A stretch of 64,000 nt of DNA from Muricoccus pecuniae (GCF_014199205.1 NZ_JACIJD010000012.1:106883-170882); one strand, 5' to 3'. Shown: positions 41,531 to 50,588, numbered from the stretch's first letter. Notes: generated from the letters alone by a model not told the origin. Numbers and translations are program-made.

Positions 41531-41556
41531 GCCCCCACTTCCCGGACCCCCAAGAC

Positions 41557-42204
41557 GTGCCCCATCCCCCCGAGCCCCGCGGCTGCCGGCTCTACCTCGT
41601 CACCCCGCCCCGCATCGACCTCGCCACCTTCCCCGACACCCTCGCCCGCGCGCTGGATGCCGGCGACGTGGCCTGCCTCCAGCTTCGCCTGAAGGACGCG
41701 CCAGAGGATGAGGTGCTGCGCGCCATCGACGCGCTGCGCCCCCTCGCCCAGTCCCGCGATGTCGCCTTCCTCCTGAACGACGACGCGGAACTCGCCGCGC
41801 GCACGGGATGCGACGGCGCGCATCTCGGCCAGGAGGACGGGGACCACGCCGCGGCCCGCGCCCTGCTGCGCGAGGCCACTCTAGGCATTACCTGTCATGA
41901 CAGCCGGCACCTCGCGATGAGGGCGGGCGAGATGGGCGCCGATTACGTCGCCTTCGGCGCCTTCTTCCCCACCACTACGAAGGACGCGCGGCACCGGCCG
42001 GAGCTGGAGATCCTGGAGTGGTGGTCCTCGATCTTCGAGATCCCCTGCGTCGCCATCGGCGGCATCACCGCGGCGAACTGCGCCCCGCTGGTGCGGGCGG
42101 GGGCTGACTTCCTGGCCGTGGTCGGGGCGGTCTGGTCCCATCCGGAGGGGCCGGCGGCCGGGGTGCGGGCAATGAACGAGGCCATCGCCGCGGCGGAGGG
42201 GTGA
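41557..42204 (+). CDS. thiE: Thiamine-phosphate synthase
   Basis: A 215-residue TIM-barrel enzyme that joins HMP-PP and thiazole phosphate. [67 protein letters not shown] and [26 protein letters not shown] are the expected strand and loop motifs. It is the alternative alphaproteobacterial form. It starts with GTG. No TPP riboswitch is visible in the 58 bases upstream. Confidence 0.88.
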   Translation: MPHPPEPRGCRLYLVTPPRIDLATFPDTLARALDAGDVACLQLRLKDAPEDEVLRAIDALRPLAQSRDVAFLLNDDAELAARTGCDGAHLGQEDGDHAAARALLREATLGITCHDSRHLAMRAGEMGADYVAFGAFFPTTTKDARHRPELEILEWWSSIFEIPCVAIGGITAANCAPLVRAGADFLAVVGAVWSHPEGPAAGVRAMNEAIAAAEG

Positions 42205-42211
42205 CAGGCAA

Positions 42212-42252
42212 GGGGCCGCGCACCCCCGGGAGCACCCGGGCGTGGCGGCCCC
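42212..42252. terminator. Long GC hairpin between convergent genes
   Basis: Arms at 42212-42230 and 42235-42252 are almost fully complementary (GGGGCCGC outer stem and CCCGGG inner stem, with one extra base and one mismatch) around a 4-base loop. It separates thiE from the leftward small gene and can serve both strands, though no T tract follows. Confidence 0.55.
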
Positions 42253-42271
42253 TGTCGGCGGTCGCCCGCCC

Positions 42272-42526
42272 TCAGCGGGCCGGCATGTTCTGCGGCCGGG
42301 TCGAGCCGGCCGGGGCGGTCTGGATCGGCGCCGGGGCGGGGGCGCCCGGCATGCTCTCCAGCACGGCGCCGCCGCTCGAATAGGCCTTGTCGGCCTCGGC
42401 CGTGTGCGGGCTGCGGTCGATCGGCGCGCCGGGCGAGCGGCCGGTGTTCGACACGCCGTCGTTCAGGTTGGCCAGGGCGGGGGCGGCCAGCAGCATCGCG
42501 CAGGTGGCCAGGGCGGGGACGCGCAT
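42272..42526 (-). CDS. Small secreted protein, hypothetical
   Basis: An 84-residue protein with a clean signal peptide (MRVPALATCAMLLAAPALA, cleavage after ALA). The mature part is short, polar and rich in Pro, Ser and Gly, with no domain. It is monocistronic, flanked by a hairpin downstream and by the divergent FkbM gene. Function is unknown; a periplasmic role is likely if it is expressed. Confidence 0.6.
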   Translation of the reverse strand: MRVPALATCAMLLAAPALANLNDGVSNTGRSPGAPIDRSPHTAEADKAYSSGGAVLESMPGAPAPAPIQTAPAGSTRPQNMPAR

Positions 42527-42612
42527 GATCGGCTCCGTATCGTTCCGCCGCCCTCAACGCCGCGTGGCGCCCGCCGGTTGCGCGCCCGCGCGGCGCGGGC
42601 CAGGGGTGGGGG

Positions 42613-43326
42613 ATGGACGAGCTGGCCTTCATCACCGCCCTGCACCGCCCCGGCACGATCGTGGATGTCGGCGCCCATGAGGGGCTGCTGACCCTGCCCC
42701 TCGCGGCGCTGCCCGGGGCCTCGGTGATCGCCTTCGAGCCCCTCTCCCATGCCCGCGCGGCGCTGGAGAGGGCCGCCGCCGGCCATCCCGGGATCACGAT
42801 CCGGCCGGAGGCGCTGGGCGACGCGCCCGGCCGGCTCGACCTCTCCCTCCCCGTGCTCGACGGCGAGCCCCAGTGGCAGTGGGCGAGCACCGCCAAGAGC
42901 TTCGCCGAGCACGAGGGCGGGCGGGTGGCGGTGCGGCGGGAGGGGGTGGCGGTCATCACCCTCGACAGCCTCGCCCTGCCCGATGTCACGGCCATCAAGC
43001 TCGACGCTGAGGGGGCGGAGCTCGCCGTGCTGCACGGCGCCCGCGAGACCCTCGCCCGCTGCCGCCCCGTGCTGACCCTCGAACTGGAGGAGCGCCACGC
43101 GGAGGGTTGCACCTGGGCCGTGCCCGCCCTCCTCGACGCGCTGGGCTACGAGACCTTCTTCGCCCATGAGGGGCGCTGGCGGCCGATGGAGGCGCTGCAC
43201 CGGCCGACCATGCAGCGCGCGAGCCCCGACCCCTCGGTCTTCGAGGCGTCGGAGCCCTACATCTTCAACTTCTACGCCTGGCCGGTGGAGCGCGCGGCCG
43301 AGGCGCGCGCGCTCCTGCCCGGCTAG
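42613..43326 (+). CDS. FkbM family SAM-dependent methyltransferase
   Basis: A 237-residue class I methyltransferase. GTIVDVGAHEGLLTLPLAAL is the SAM-binding motif I, VIAFEPLSHARAALERA is motif post-I, and TAIKLDAEGAELAVLHGARETL is the FkbM hallmark. Members O-methylate sugars, antibiotics or lipids; the substrate here is unknown. No glycan cluster surrounds it. Its stop is one base from the stop of the convergent DUF533 gene. Confidence 0.9.
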   Translation: MDELAFITALHRPGTIVDVGAHEGLLTLPLAALPGASVIAFEPLSHARAALERAAAGHPGITIRPEALGDAPGRLDLSLPVLDGEPQWQWASTAKSFAEHEGGRVAVRREGVAVITLDSLALPDVTAIKLDAEGAELAVLHGARETLARCRPVLTLELEERHAEGCTWAVPALLDALGYETFFAHEGRWRPMEALHRPTMQRASPDPSVFEASEPYIFNFYAWPVERAAEARALLPG

Positions 43327-43327
43327 G

Positions 43328-44500
43328 TCACGCCTGCGGCGCGGCGCCGCCCCCCTGCGGCTGGTTCAGCGCACCGGACTCCACGAGCTGGTGCGCCTCG
43401 TCGGCCTGGGCATCGAGCGACTGCCGCAGCCCGGCGGCCAGGCCCAGCCGGTGCGCCAGCGCGTCGAGATAGGCGCGCTCCGCCGCCGTGTCCGGCTCCG
43501 CCACGAGGCGGGAGGCCATGTAGATCTCCGCCTTCTGCGCGTCGGTGCGCGCGAGGGCAGCGATGCCGATGGGATCGGTCGGCGCGTCCATCGCCTGGAA
43601 GACAAAGCTCTTGGCCTCCGCATCGAGGCCGAGCTTCTCCACCTCGCCGAAGATGCGGTTGCGCTCGTCGGCATCCATGTGCCCATCCGCCTTGGCGGCC
43701 GAGACCATGGCCTTGATCACGGAGAGCCCGAAGGGCTGCCCGTCGGCCGCCTCCATCTCCTCCTGCGCGAACTCGTTGGGGTCGGGCACGTCGCCCCTGG
43801 CCCCCACGGGCGCGCCCGCGGCCGGTGCCGTCGCGCCGGCCCAGGGGCCGGAGGTCGGCGGTGCGGAGGGCGCCGCAGCCCCGCCGCGCGCCTGCTCGGG
43901 CACGCCCTGCGACTCCTGGAACTGCTTCCAGGCGCGATAGGCCAGCGTGCCCAGCACGGCCATGCCGCCCATCTGCATCAGCCCGCCGCCGCCGCGCCGC
44001 CGGCGCCCGCCGCCGAGCAGGGAGCCGAGCAGGCCGCCCGCGGCCGCCGTGCCCAGCCCGCCGCCGAGCATCCCGCCCAGCCCACCACCGAGCCCGCCGC
44101 CGAGACCGCCGCCACCCATGCCGCCCCCGCCCAGGCTGCCGATGCCGCCGCCGGAGCCGCCGAACAGCCCGCCGCCGCCGCGGTCCTCGTTGCCCAGGCT
44201 GCCGATCGGGCCGCCGAACATCCCGCCGCCCCGGCTATCGCTATCACCAAGGCTGCCGATGCCGCCGCCCGAGCCGCCGAACAACCCGCCGCCGCCGCGG
44301 CTCTCGCCGCCCAGGCTGCCGATGCCGCCGCCGGAGCCGCCGAACAGCCCGCCCAGCACGTCACCGAGCGAACCGCCGCCCCCGCCGAGGCTGCCGATGC
44401 CGCCCGAGGAGCCGGAGCTTCCCCCGCCCAGGCTTCCAATCCCGCCCCCGCGCGAACCGCCGCCCAGGAATCCTTCCAGCAACGACCTCGTATCGACCAT
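43328..44500 (-). CDS. DUF533/TerB-like protein with glycine-rich repeats
   Basis: A 390-residue protein similar to YebE-type DUF533. Residues 1-12 start MVDTRSLLEGFLG. Residues about 13-165 are Gly-rich imperfect repeats of GGLFGGSGGGIGSLG. A hydrophobic AVLGTLAYRAWKQFQ follows at about 185, then an acidic linker. The C-terminal TerB/DUF533 helical domain is FGLSVIKAMVSAAKADGHMDADE through GLAAGLRQSLDAQA. TerB-like domains occur in metal and stress proteins, and DGHMDADER is the acidic site. The ATG at 44500 is chosen because it opens the family N-terminus; one upstream would add 14 residues. Confidence 0.85.
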   Translation of the reverse strand: MVDTRSLLEGFLGGGSRGGGIGSLGGGSSGSSGGIGSLGGGGGSLGDVLGGLFGGSGGGIGSLGGESRGGGGLFGGSGGGIGSLGDSDSRGGGMFGGPIGSLGNEDRGGGGLFGGSGGGIGSLGGGGMGGGGLGGGLGGGLGGMLGGGLGTAAAGGLLGSLLGGGRRRRGGGGLMQMGGMAVLGTLAYRAWKQFQESQGVPEQARGGAAAPSAPPTSGPWAGATAPAAGAPVGARGDVPDPNEFAQEEMEAADGQPFGLSVIKAMVSAAKADGHMDADERNRIFGEVEKLGLDAEAKSFVFQAMDAPTDPIGIAALARTDAQKAEIYMASRLVAEPDTAAERAYLDALAHRLGLAAGLRQSLDAQADEAHQLVESGALNQPQGGGAAPQA

Positions 44501-44569
44501 GTGTACGTCCTCCGTTTCCGACGCACACAACGCCCGATGCACGGGTTCGATGCGCTTACCGGCCCGGCG

Positions 44570-45745
44570 TTACCCTTCGTAGGGCCAGCCGCCGAGCCAG
44601 CGCACCCCATCGAGGTCGGGCACACCGGCGGCCAGCATGGCGAGGCGGTCGAAGCCCATGGCGATGCCGGCGGTGGGGGGCATGCCCTGGGCGAGGGCGG
44701 CGAGGAAGTCCCTGTCCACCCCCCAGCCCGGGCCGTAGAGCGCCTCGCGCTCCGCCACGTCACGGGCGAAGCGCGCGGCCTGCTCGGCGGGGTCCAGCAG
44801 CTCGTCGAAGGCGTTGCCCAGCTCCAGCCCGGCGGCGAAGACCTCGAAGCGGAGGGCGGCACGGGGGTCGGCCGGGTCGCGGCGGGCGAGGGCCGCCTGG
44901 GGGGCGGGCCAGTGGGTGAGGAAGGTCGCGCGCTCCCGGCCCAGGCGGGGCTCCACATGCTCCAGCATGAGGTGGAAGAAGAGGTCCTCCCAGCCCAGCC
45001 CCTCCGGCGCGGCCAGCCCGGCCTCCCGTGCCAGCCCGGCGAGGGCGGCGGCATCCCCCTCCCCCGTCCGGGGATCGACGGAGGCGAGGAGGTCCAGCCC
45101 CAGCCGTGCGAAGGCCCCGGCCACGCTCACCCGCTCGAAGGGGAGCGACAGGTCGGTCTCCACCCCGGTATGGAGGACGCGGCGGGGCAGGACGGCGCGG
45201 AGATAGTCTTCCACCGCCTCCATCAACCCCTCCATCCCGGCCCCGGCCAGGTAGACCTCCAGCATGGTGAATTCCGGCGCGTGGCGGGCCGAGACCTCCC
45301 CGTTGCGCCAGACGCGGGCGATCTCGAACACGCTCCCCGCGCCGCCCACCAGCAGCCGCTTGATCGCCAGCTCCGGCGAGGTGCGGAGCCAGAGGTCCCG
45401 CCCCTCCCCGCGCCCGAGATGCGGCTCGAAGCGGGAGCGGAAGCCGTGGAGATGCACCTCCATCCCCGGCACAGGGACGAGGGCGGGCGTCTCCACCTCG
45501 GTGCAGCCCCGTCCCTCCCAGAAGGCGCGGGTGTCCCGCAGCAGCGCGGCGCGGCGCCGCAACGCGGGCAGGCGGGCGGCGAGGGCATCGGGATGCCAGG
45601 GCGGCGGGGCCGTCCGGAGCAAGGTCGTGCGGGGCGAGGCCGGGCTGGGAGAGGTCGGGCTGGGCGGGGCCGCGCTGGGTGCCGGGGGGCTCGGGGCTCC
45701 GGCAGCGGCGGGCGGGAGGGCCGGCGGGGGCGGATCATGCGGCAT
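44570..45745 (-). CDS. epmA: EF-P beta-lysine ligase EpmA
   Basis: A 391-residue class II lysyl-tRNA synthetase paralogue (also called PoxA/GenX), which attaches (R)-beta-lysine to EF-P. Motif 2 is in SVFEIARVWRNGEVSARHAPEFTMLE, motif 3 in GIAMGFDRLAML, and the tRNA anticodon domain is missing, as expected. The first 45 residues are a Pro/Ala/Ser low-complexity tail not typical of the family. The start at 45745 has GGAGG eight bases upstream; earlier ATGs lie in the shared promoter region with divergent epmB. Confidence 0.93.
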   Translation of the reverse strand: MPHDPPPPALPPAAAGAPSPPAPSAAPPSPTSPSPASPRTTLLRTAPPPWHPDALAARLPALRRRAALLRDTRAFWEGRGCTEVETPALVPVPGMEVHLHGFRSRFEPHLGRGEGRDLWLRTSPELAIKRLLVGGAGSVFEIARVWRNGEVSARHAPEFTMLEVYLAGAGMEGLMEAVEDYLRAVLPRRVLHTGVETDLSLPFERVSVAGAFARLGLDLLASVDPRTGEGDAAALAGLAREAGLAAPEGLGWEDLFFHLMLEHVEPRLGRERATFLTHWPAPQAALARRDPADPRAALRFEVFAAGLELGNAFDELLDPAEQAARFARDVAEREALYGPGWGVDRDFLAALAQGMPPTAGIAMGFDRLAMLAAGVPDLDGVRWLGGWPYEG

Positions 45746-45821
45746 CGCGGGGGCCTCCATGCGCGGGACGCGCCGCCGCCTCCGTGACACAACGCCCCGG
45801 TTGGGGCTACCAGCCCCGGCC

Positions 45822-46880
45822 ATGCCCGACGGCTCCCTCCCCGCCCGCCCCCTCCGCGACGCCGACGCCCTCGCCGGCGCCGGGCTGGTGCCGCCCGGCG
45901 ACCTGCCCGCGCTGCGGGCCGTCGCGGCCCGCTACGCCGTCTCCGTCACCCCCGCCATGGCGGCGCTGATCGACCCCGCGGACCCGGCGGACCCGATCGC
46001 CGCCCAGTACCTCCCCCACCCCTCGGAGCTGGACGCCACCGCGCAGGAGCTGGCCGACCCCATCGCGGACGGGCCGCACACGCCGGTGAAGGGCGTGGTC
46101 CACCGCTACCCCGACCGCGCGCTGCTCAAGCCTCTGCTCGCCTGCCCCGTCTACTGCCGCTTCTGCTTCCGGCGGGAGCAGGTGGGGCCCGCGGGCGGGG
46201 TGCTGGACGAGGCGGAGCTGGAGGCGGCGCTGGACTGGTTCGCGGCCAATCCCGGCGTGCGGGAGGCGATCCTGACCGGGGGGGACCCGCTGATGCTCTC
46301 CCCCCGCCGCCTCGCCCATATCGTCCGCCGCCTCTCGGCCATGCCGCATATCGGCATCATCCGCCTGCACAGCCGCGTGCCCGTGGCCGATCCCGGCCGG
46401 GTGACGGCGGCGCTGGCCGAGGCGCTGGACACGGAGACCGCCCTCTTCCTCTGCCTGCACGCCAACCACGCCCGCGAGTTCACCGATGCCGCGCGCGCGG
46501 CGCTCCGCCGCCTCTCCCGCGCGGGCGTCGCGCTGCTCGGCCAGTCCGTGCTGCTGCGCGGGGTGAACGACACGGCGGAGGCGATGGAGGCGCTGTTGCG
46601 GACGATGCTCGCCAACCGGGTGAAGCCCTACTACCTGCACCAGCTCGACCGCGCGCCCGGCACCGCCCGCTTCGAAGTGCCGATCGCCGAGGGCCGCGCC
46701 CTGCTGGCTTCCCTGCGCGGCCGCCTGACCGGGCTGGCCTGGCCGACCTACGCGCTCGACCTCCCGGAGGGCCAGGGCAAGGCGCCCATCGGCCCCGACT
46801 TCGCCGAGCGGGCGGAAGGCGGGTGGCGCGTGCGGGGGCCGCTCGGGGGCGAGCACTTCCAGGCGGATGCGGCGCCTTGA
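45822..46880 (+). CDS. epmB: EF-P lysine 2,3-aminomutase EpmB
   Basis: A 352-residue radical SAM enzyme that makes (R)-beta-lysine for EF-P. The cluster motif CPVYCRFC (Cys108, Cys112, Cys115) and FRREQVGP are diagnostic of the KamA/EpmB family. ILTGGDPLMLSPRRLAHIVRRL and LHANHAREFTDAARAALRRL, then GVALLGQSVLLRGVN, follow. The absence of the long C-terminal extension of catabolic KamA points to EpmB, and divergent epmA confirms it. Its stop overlaps the TTG of the next gene. Confidence 0.93.
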   Translation: MPDGSLPARPLRDADALAGAGLVPPGDLPALRAVAARYAVSVTPAMAALIDPADPADPIAAQYLPHPSELDATAQELADPIADGPHTPVKGVVHRYPDRALLKPLLACPVYCRFCFRREQVGPAGGVLDEAELEAALDWFAANPGVREAILTGGDPLMLSPRRLAHIVRRLSAMPHIGIIRLHSRVPVADPGRVTAALAEALDTETALFLCLHANHAREFTDAARAALRRLSRAGVALLGQSVLLRGVNDTAEAMEALLRTMLANRVKPYYLHQLDRAPGTARFEVPIAEGRALLASLRGRLTGLAWPTYALDLPEGQGKAPIGPDFAERAEGGWRVRGPLGGEHFQADAAP

Positions 46881-47563
46881 GCCCCCGTTTCGCTCTTCTC
46901 TTCGACCTCGACGGCACGCTGGCGGATACGGACCCCCTCCATCTCCGCGCCTTCCAGGCCGTCCTCCGCCGCCCCGGCCTGACGATCGACGGGGATTTCT
47001 ACCGCCGCCGCATGGCCGGGCGCCCGAACGCCGTCATCGTCGCGGAAGCCCTCCCCGACGCGCCGGAGGAGGAGCGGAAGGCGGTCGTCCGCGCGAAGGA
47101 GGATTTCGTCCGCGCCCATCTGGACGAGGTGCGCGCCGTGCCCGGCGCCGCCGACTTCCTGCGCTGGGCGCGGGAGGGGGGCATGGCCCGCGCGCTCGTC
47201 ACCACCTCGCCGCGGGACAGCGTGGAGGCGGTGCTGGAGAGCATCGGCTTGGCCGGCCTCCTCGACTTCCTCGTAACGGGGGAGGATGTGGAGCGCAACA
47301 AGCCGGACCCGCAGCCCTATCTCCGCGCGCTGGAGCGCCTCGGCCTGCCGCCCGGCGATGCCGTGGCCTTCGAGGACTCCCGCTCCGGCCTCGCCTCCGC
47401 CCGCGCCGCGGGCATCGCCACCGCGGGCCTCCTGACCTCCCGGGGGGAGGCGGAGATGAGGGGCGAAGGGGCGGCCCTGACCGTGGCGGATTTCCGCGAC
47501 GAGGGCCTGCGGCGCTGGATCCTTCGCCGGCTGCCGGGCAGCTCGCCGGGCGAAGCCCCGTAG
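46877..47563 (+). CDS. HAD-superfamily phosphatase, beta-PGM-like
   Basis: A 228-residue HAD hydrolase of the beta-phosphoglucomutase/phosphatase type. Motif I is ALLFDLDGTLADTD, with a helical cap following. Motif II is ALVTTSP, motif III Lys lies in ERNKPDPQPYLRALERLG, and motif IV is AFEDSRSGLASARAAG. The substrate is unknown; sugar phosphates are common. It starts with TTG overlapping the epmB stop (TTGA). That coupling is positional; no link to EF-P is known. Confidence 0.88.
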   Translation: MSPRFALLFDLDGTLADTDPLHLRAFQAVLRRPGLTIDGDFYRRRMAGRPNAVIVAEALPDAPEEERKAVVRAKEDFVRAHLDEVRAVPGAADFLRWAREGGMARALVTTSPRDSVEAVLESIGLAGLLDFLVTGEDVERNKPDPQPYLRALERLGLPPGDAVAFEDSRSGLASARAAGIATAGLLTSRGEAEMRGEGAALTVADFRDEGLRRWILRRLPGSSPGEAP

Positions 47564-47678
47564 CGCCGGGCGGGACGGCAGGGGCCGAAACCCCTTCCCC
47601 CCGGCGGCGGCGCGGGTCCAGACTCCGCGCAAGGAGGGACGCCCGGACTCAGGGCATCCCCGCGGAGAGAAGCAGTCC

Positions 47679-48674
47679 ATGCCCCAGACCACCCGCCGCG
47701 CCCTCGCGGCGTCCGGCCTTGCCATGCTCGCCCCCCCGCGCGCGGCCCGCGCCCAGGGCGCGACGCCCGCCTTCCCGACCCGGGCCATCACCCTCGTCAT
47801 CCCCTTCGCCGCGGGCGGGCCGACCGACATCGTGGGGAGGCTGCTGGCCGAGACGATGGCGCAGGGGCTCGGCCAGCCGGTCGTGGTGGAGAACACCACG
47901 GGGGCGGGCGGCACGCTCGGCGCCCAGCGCGTGGCGACGGCGCGGCCGGACGGGTACACGGTCCTGCTGCACCACATCGGCATGGGGGTGATCCCCACCA
48001 TGTACCGCCGCCTCGCCTACGACCCCGTGAACGGCTTCGACCCGCTGGGCCTCGTCACCGAGGTGCCGATGACGCTGGTGGGGCGGAAGGACATCCCGGC
48101 GAGCAGCCTGGCCGATCTCGTGGCCTTCATGCGGGCGCAGGGGGATCGCTTCAACCTGGCGGATGCGGGCATCGGCTCCTCTTCGGCGCTCTGCGGCGCG
48201 CTGCTGGCCCGGGCCGTGGGGGCGCGGCCGACCGTCATCCCCTTCCGCGGGACGGGGCCGGCGATGCAGGAGATCCTGGGCGGGCGGGTGGACCTCCTCT
48301 GCGACCAGACGACGCAGACCACGGAATACATCCGCGCGGGATCGGTGAAGGTCTTCGCCACGCCCTCCCGCCAGCGGATCGCCACCCTGCCCGACATCCC
48401 CACCACCACGGAGGGCGGGCTGCCCGGCTTCGAGGTGACGGTGTGGCACGGGCTCTACGCGCCCCGCGGCACCCCCGCCCCGGTCCGCGCGCGGCTGACC
48501 GGCGCGCTCCAGGCCGCGTTGCGGGAGCCGAAGATCGTCCAGCGCTTCGCCGAGATCGGCACCGCCCCCGTCTCCCAGGCCGATGCGACGCCCGAGGCGC
48601 ACCAGCGCTTCTGGACGGCCGACATCGCCAAGTGGAAGCCGGTGATCGAGGCGGCCGGGACCTATGCCGACTGA
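47679..48674 (+). CDS. Bug-family tripartite tricarboxylate receptor
   Basis: A 331-residue periplasmic solute-binding protein. The signal peptide is MPQTTRRALAASGLAMLA with a twin-Arg pair, ending at AAARAQG. FPTRAITLVIPFAAGGPTDIVGRLLAE and VVVENTTGAGGTLGAQRVA are the Bug N-terminal signatures, and GLPGFEVTVWHGLYAPRGTPAPV is a family motif. Bug proteins bind carboxylic acids for TctAB-type or other permeases; the ligand is unknown. tctB-tctA in this window lie 13 kb away, so pairing is only possible. Confidence 0.9.
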   Translation: MPQTTRRALAASGLAMLAPPRAARAQGATPAFPTRAITLVIPFAAGGPTDIVGRLLAETMAQGLGQPVVVENTTGAGGTLGAQRVATARPDGYTVLLHHIGMGVIPTMYRRLAYDPVNGFDPLGLVTEVPMTLVGRKDIPASSLADLVAFMRAQGDRFNLADAGIGSSSALCGALLARAVGARPTVIPFRGTGPAMQEILGGRVDLLCDQTTQTTEYIRAGSVKVFATPSRQRIATLPDIPTTTEGGLPGFEVTVWHGLYAPRGTPAPVRARLTGALQAALREPKIVQRFAEIGTAPVSQADATPEAHQRFWTADIAKWKPVIEAAGTYAD

Positions 48675-48976
48675 TCGTTGCCAGCTTCATCCCCGGAAAG
48701 GATGCCATGCGGGAACAGGTTCCTCACAGGGTTTTCCACAGGGCTTGACGCGAAAAGCAGATTTTATTTCAACACATTGCAGGGCGGCCCGAAGCTGTTC
48801 CCACAGCTTTTCCCCTTAAATGCGCTCTCGAATCTGTGAGCAATGCCGCCGGTGCGAGAGGCGACGCCCGGCCCGGCGGCCACGGGCACCGGCGCGCGGT
48901 TGCCAGCACCGGGCCGCCCGTGTATGGCCCGCCGCCGATCCTTCCCAATCCCAGACGACGAACAGGACGCCCCACC
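48675..48976. other. 302-bp gap upstream of efp, AT-rich with DnaA-box-like site
   Basis: No gene is supported. The middle (about 48730-48840) is unusually AT-rich. TTTTCCACA at 48732-48740 fits the relaxed DnaA box TTWTNCACA; only one convincing copy is seen. TTGACG at 48745-48750 could be a -35 but lacks a clear -10. A small hairpin at 48792 precedes a T run. The efp leader occupies the rest. Confidence 0.5.
48792..48811 (+). terminator. Hairpin with T run, upstream of efp
   Basis: AAGCTGT and ACAGCTT form a perfect 7-bp stem with a TCCC loop, and the right arm runs into TTTT. It lies 117 bp after the Bug receptor stop and would separate it from efp. Confidence 0.5.
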
Positions 48977-49546
48977 ATGGCGAAGATGCAGGCCAATCAA
49001 ATGCGCGCCGGCATGGTCATCGAGTTCGAGGGCGCGCGCTACACCGTGCTCAAGCAGAACATCATGATCCCCGGCAAGGGCGCGGCCGTCATCCAGGTCG
49101 AGATGCGCAACATCAAGACCGGCGCGAAGAAGGACCAGCGCTGGCGCACCGCCGACACGGTCGAGCGGCTGACGACCGAGGACAAGGAATTCACCTTCTC
49201 CTACGCCGAGGGCGACCACCTCGTCCTGATGGATCCCGAGACCTTCGAGCAGACCACGGTGTCGAAGGACATCCTGGGCGACCGCCTGCCCTTCCTGAAC
49301 GAGAACATGACGGTCAACGTCCGCCTCATCGAGGGCGAGCCCGTCTCCATGGACCTGCCGGACACGGTCGTGCTCGAGATCGTCGAGGCCGACCCGGTGG
49401 TGAAGGGGCAGACCGCCTCCTCCTCCTACAAGCCGGCCGTCCTGTCGAACGGCGTGAAGACGATGGTGCCGCCCTTCATCACGGCCGGGGAGAGGATCGT
49501 CGTCCGCACGGAGGACGCCTCCTACCTCGAGCGCGCCAAGGGCTGA
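48977..49546 (+). CDS. efp: Translation elongation factor P
   Basis: A 189-residue EF-P that relieves ribosomes stalled at polyproline. KOW-like domain I carries Lys34 in MIPGKGAAVIQVEM, the residue modified by EpmA with beta-lysine; domains II and III (LPDTVVLEIVEADPVVKGQT and PPFITAGERIVVRTEDASYLER) are complete. EpmA and EpmB are encoded 2-4 kb upstream. Substrates are abundant here: TolA alone has some 300 Pro/Ala residues. It precedes the IMPase-family gene by 2 bp. Confidence 0.97.
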   Translation: MAKMQANQMRAGMVIEFEGARYTVLKQNIMIPGKGAAVIQVEMRNIKTGAKKDQRWRTADTVERLTTEDKEFTFSYAEGDHLVLMDPETFEQTTVSKDILGDRLPFLNENMTVNVRLIEGEPVSMDLPDTVVLEIVEADPVVKGQTASSSYKPAVLSNGVKTMVPPFITAGERIVVRTEDASYLERAKG

Positions 49547-49548
49547 GC

Positions 49549-50415
49549 ATGTCCGGCGCACAACCCTCCGCACGTCTCTCGCCCGCCCTCACCGTCGTGG
49601 TGAACGCCGCCCGCAAGGCCGGGCGGCGCCTCCTGCGCGACTTCGGCGAGGTGGAGAACCTCCAGGTCAGCAGCAAGGGACCGGGCGACTTCGTCTCCCA
49701 GGCCGACCTGCGCGCCGAGGAGACGCTGCGCGAGGAGCTGCGCCGCGCCCGCCCCGGCTTCGCCTTCCTCATGGAGGAGAGCGGCGAGAGCGGGGATGCG
49801 GACTGGGAATGGCGCTGGGTCGTCGATCCGCTCGACGGCACCAGCAACTTCCTCCACGGCATCCCGCAGTGGTGCATCTCCGTCGGCATCGAGAAGCGCG
49901 TCTCGCCCACCTCCACCGAGATCATGGCCGGGGTGATCTACAACCCCGCGACCGACGAGCTGTTCTGGGCGGAGAAGGGCCGCGGCGCCTTCCTCAACGA
50001 CCGGCGGCTCCGCGTCTCCGGCCGGCGCGAGATGAACTCGGCGCTCTTCGCGACGGGCATCCCCTTCGCCAAGGTGCCGACCCGCGCCGAGTTCTCCACC
50101 ACCCTCGCCCGGCTGATGCCGCAGGTCGCCGGCATCCGCCGCTTCGGCTCGGCGGCGCTCGACCTCGCCTGGACGGCGGCCGGGCGCTACGAGGGATACT
50201 GGGAGCTCGGCCTCAAGCGCTGGGACTGCGCCGCGGGGATCATCATGGTGCGCGAGGCTGGCGGCTATGTGACCGGCCCCGGCGAGGAGGACCCCTACGC
50301 CACTGGTAACATCGTGGCGGGCAACCCCTTCCTGCACCCGAAGCTGCGCGAGGCGGTGGCCGAGGGCATCGCCTATGTCGCGGAGCGCCGCGCCGGGGGC
50401 GAGGCGGCCGGCTGA
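49549..50415 (+). CDS. suhB: Inositol monophosphatase-family protein (SuhB-like)
   Basis: A 288-residue Li+-sensitive-type phosphatase. FLMEESGES gives the catalytic acidic pair, WVVDPLDGTSNFLHGIPQWC is the family signature, and ELGLKRWDCAAGIIMVREAGG the second metal motif. Family members hydrolyse inositol phosphate, and E. coli SuhB also aids rRNA antitermination. The order efp-IMPase is common in alphaproteobacteria. It starts 2 bp after the efp stop, so it is probably coupled. The downstream side borders the lower-GC islet. Confidence 0.92.
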   Translation: MSGAQPSARLSPALTVVVNAARKAGRRLLRDFGEVENLQVSSKGPGDFVSQADLRAEETLREELRRARPGFAFLMEESGESGDADWEWRWVVDPLDGTSNFLHGIPQWCISVGIEKRVSPTSTEIMAGVIYNPATDELFWAEKGRGAFLNDRRLRVSGRREMNSALFATGIPFAKVPTRAEFSTTLARLMPQVAGIRRFGSAALDLAWTAAGRYEGYWELGLKRWDCAAGIIMVREAGGYVTGPGEEDPYATGNIVAGNPFLHPKLREAVAEGIAYVAERRAGGEAAG

Positions 50416-50588
50416 CGCCTGGTGGCGTCGCCACGCTGCCGCGCGCTCCTACGATCCGGGAGGGATGCCTGGGAGGCGCATCCACCCGGCAGGCAAGAGC
50501 CTGAGGCGCGGAACGGGATGGTCCGGTCTTCCCGCCCCACTGGGTAGTACGGATACCGGACATACCTCCTTGCCGCGTTCTCGACCCT

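Noticed and set aside
41499..41556. TPP riboswitch before thiE
   Set aside because: The space is only 58 bases, is filled by a GC hairpin, and lacks the conserved TPP aptamer motifs.
48675..48976. Chromosomal replication origin
   Set aside because: Only one acceptable DnaA box is seen and none of the usual flanking genes is present.
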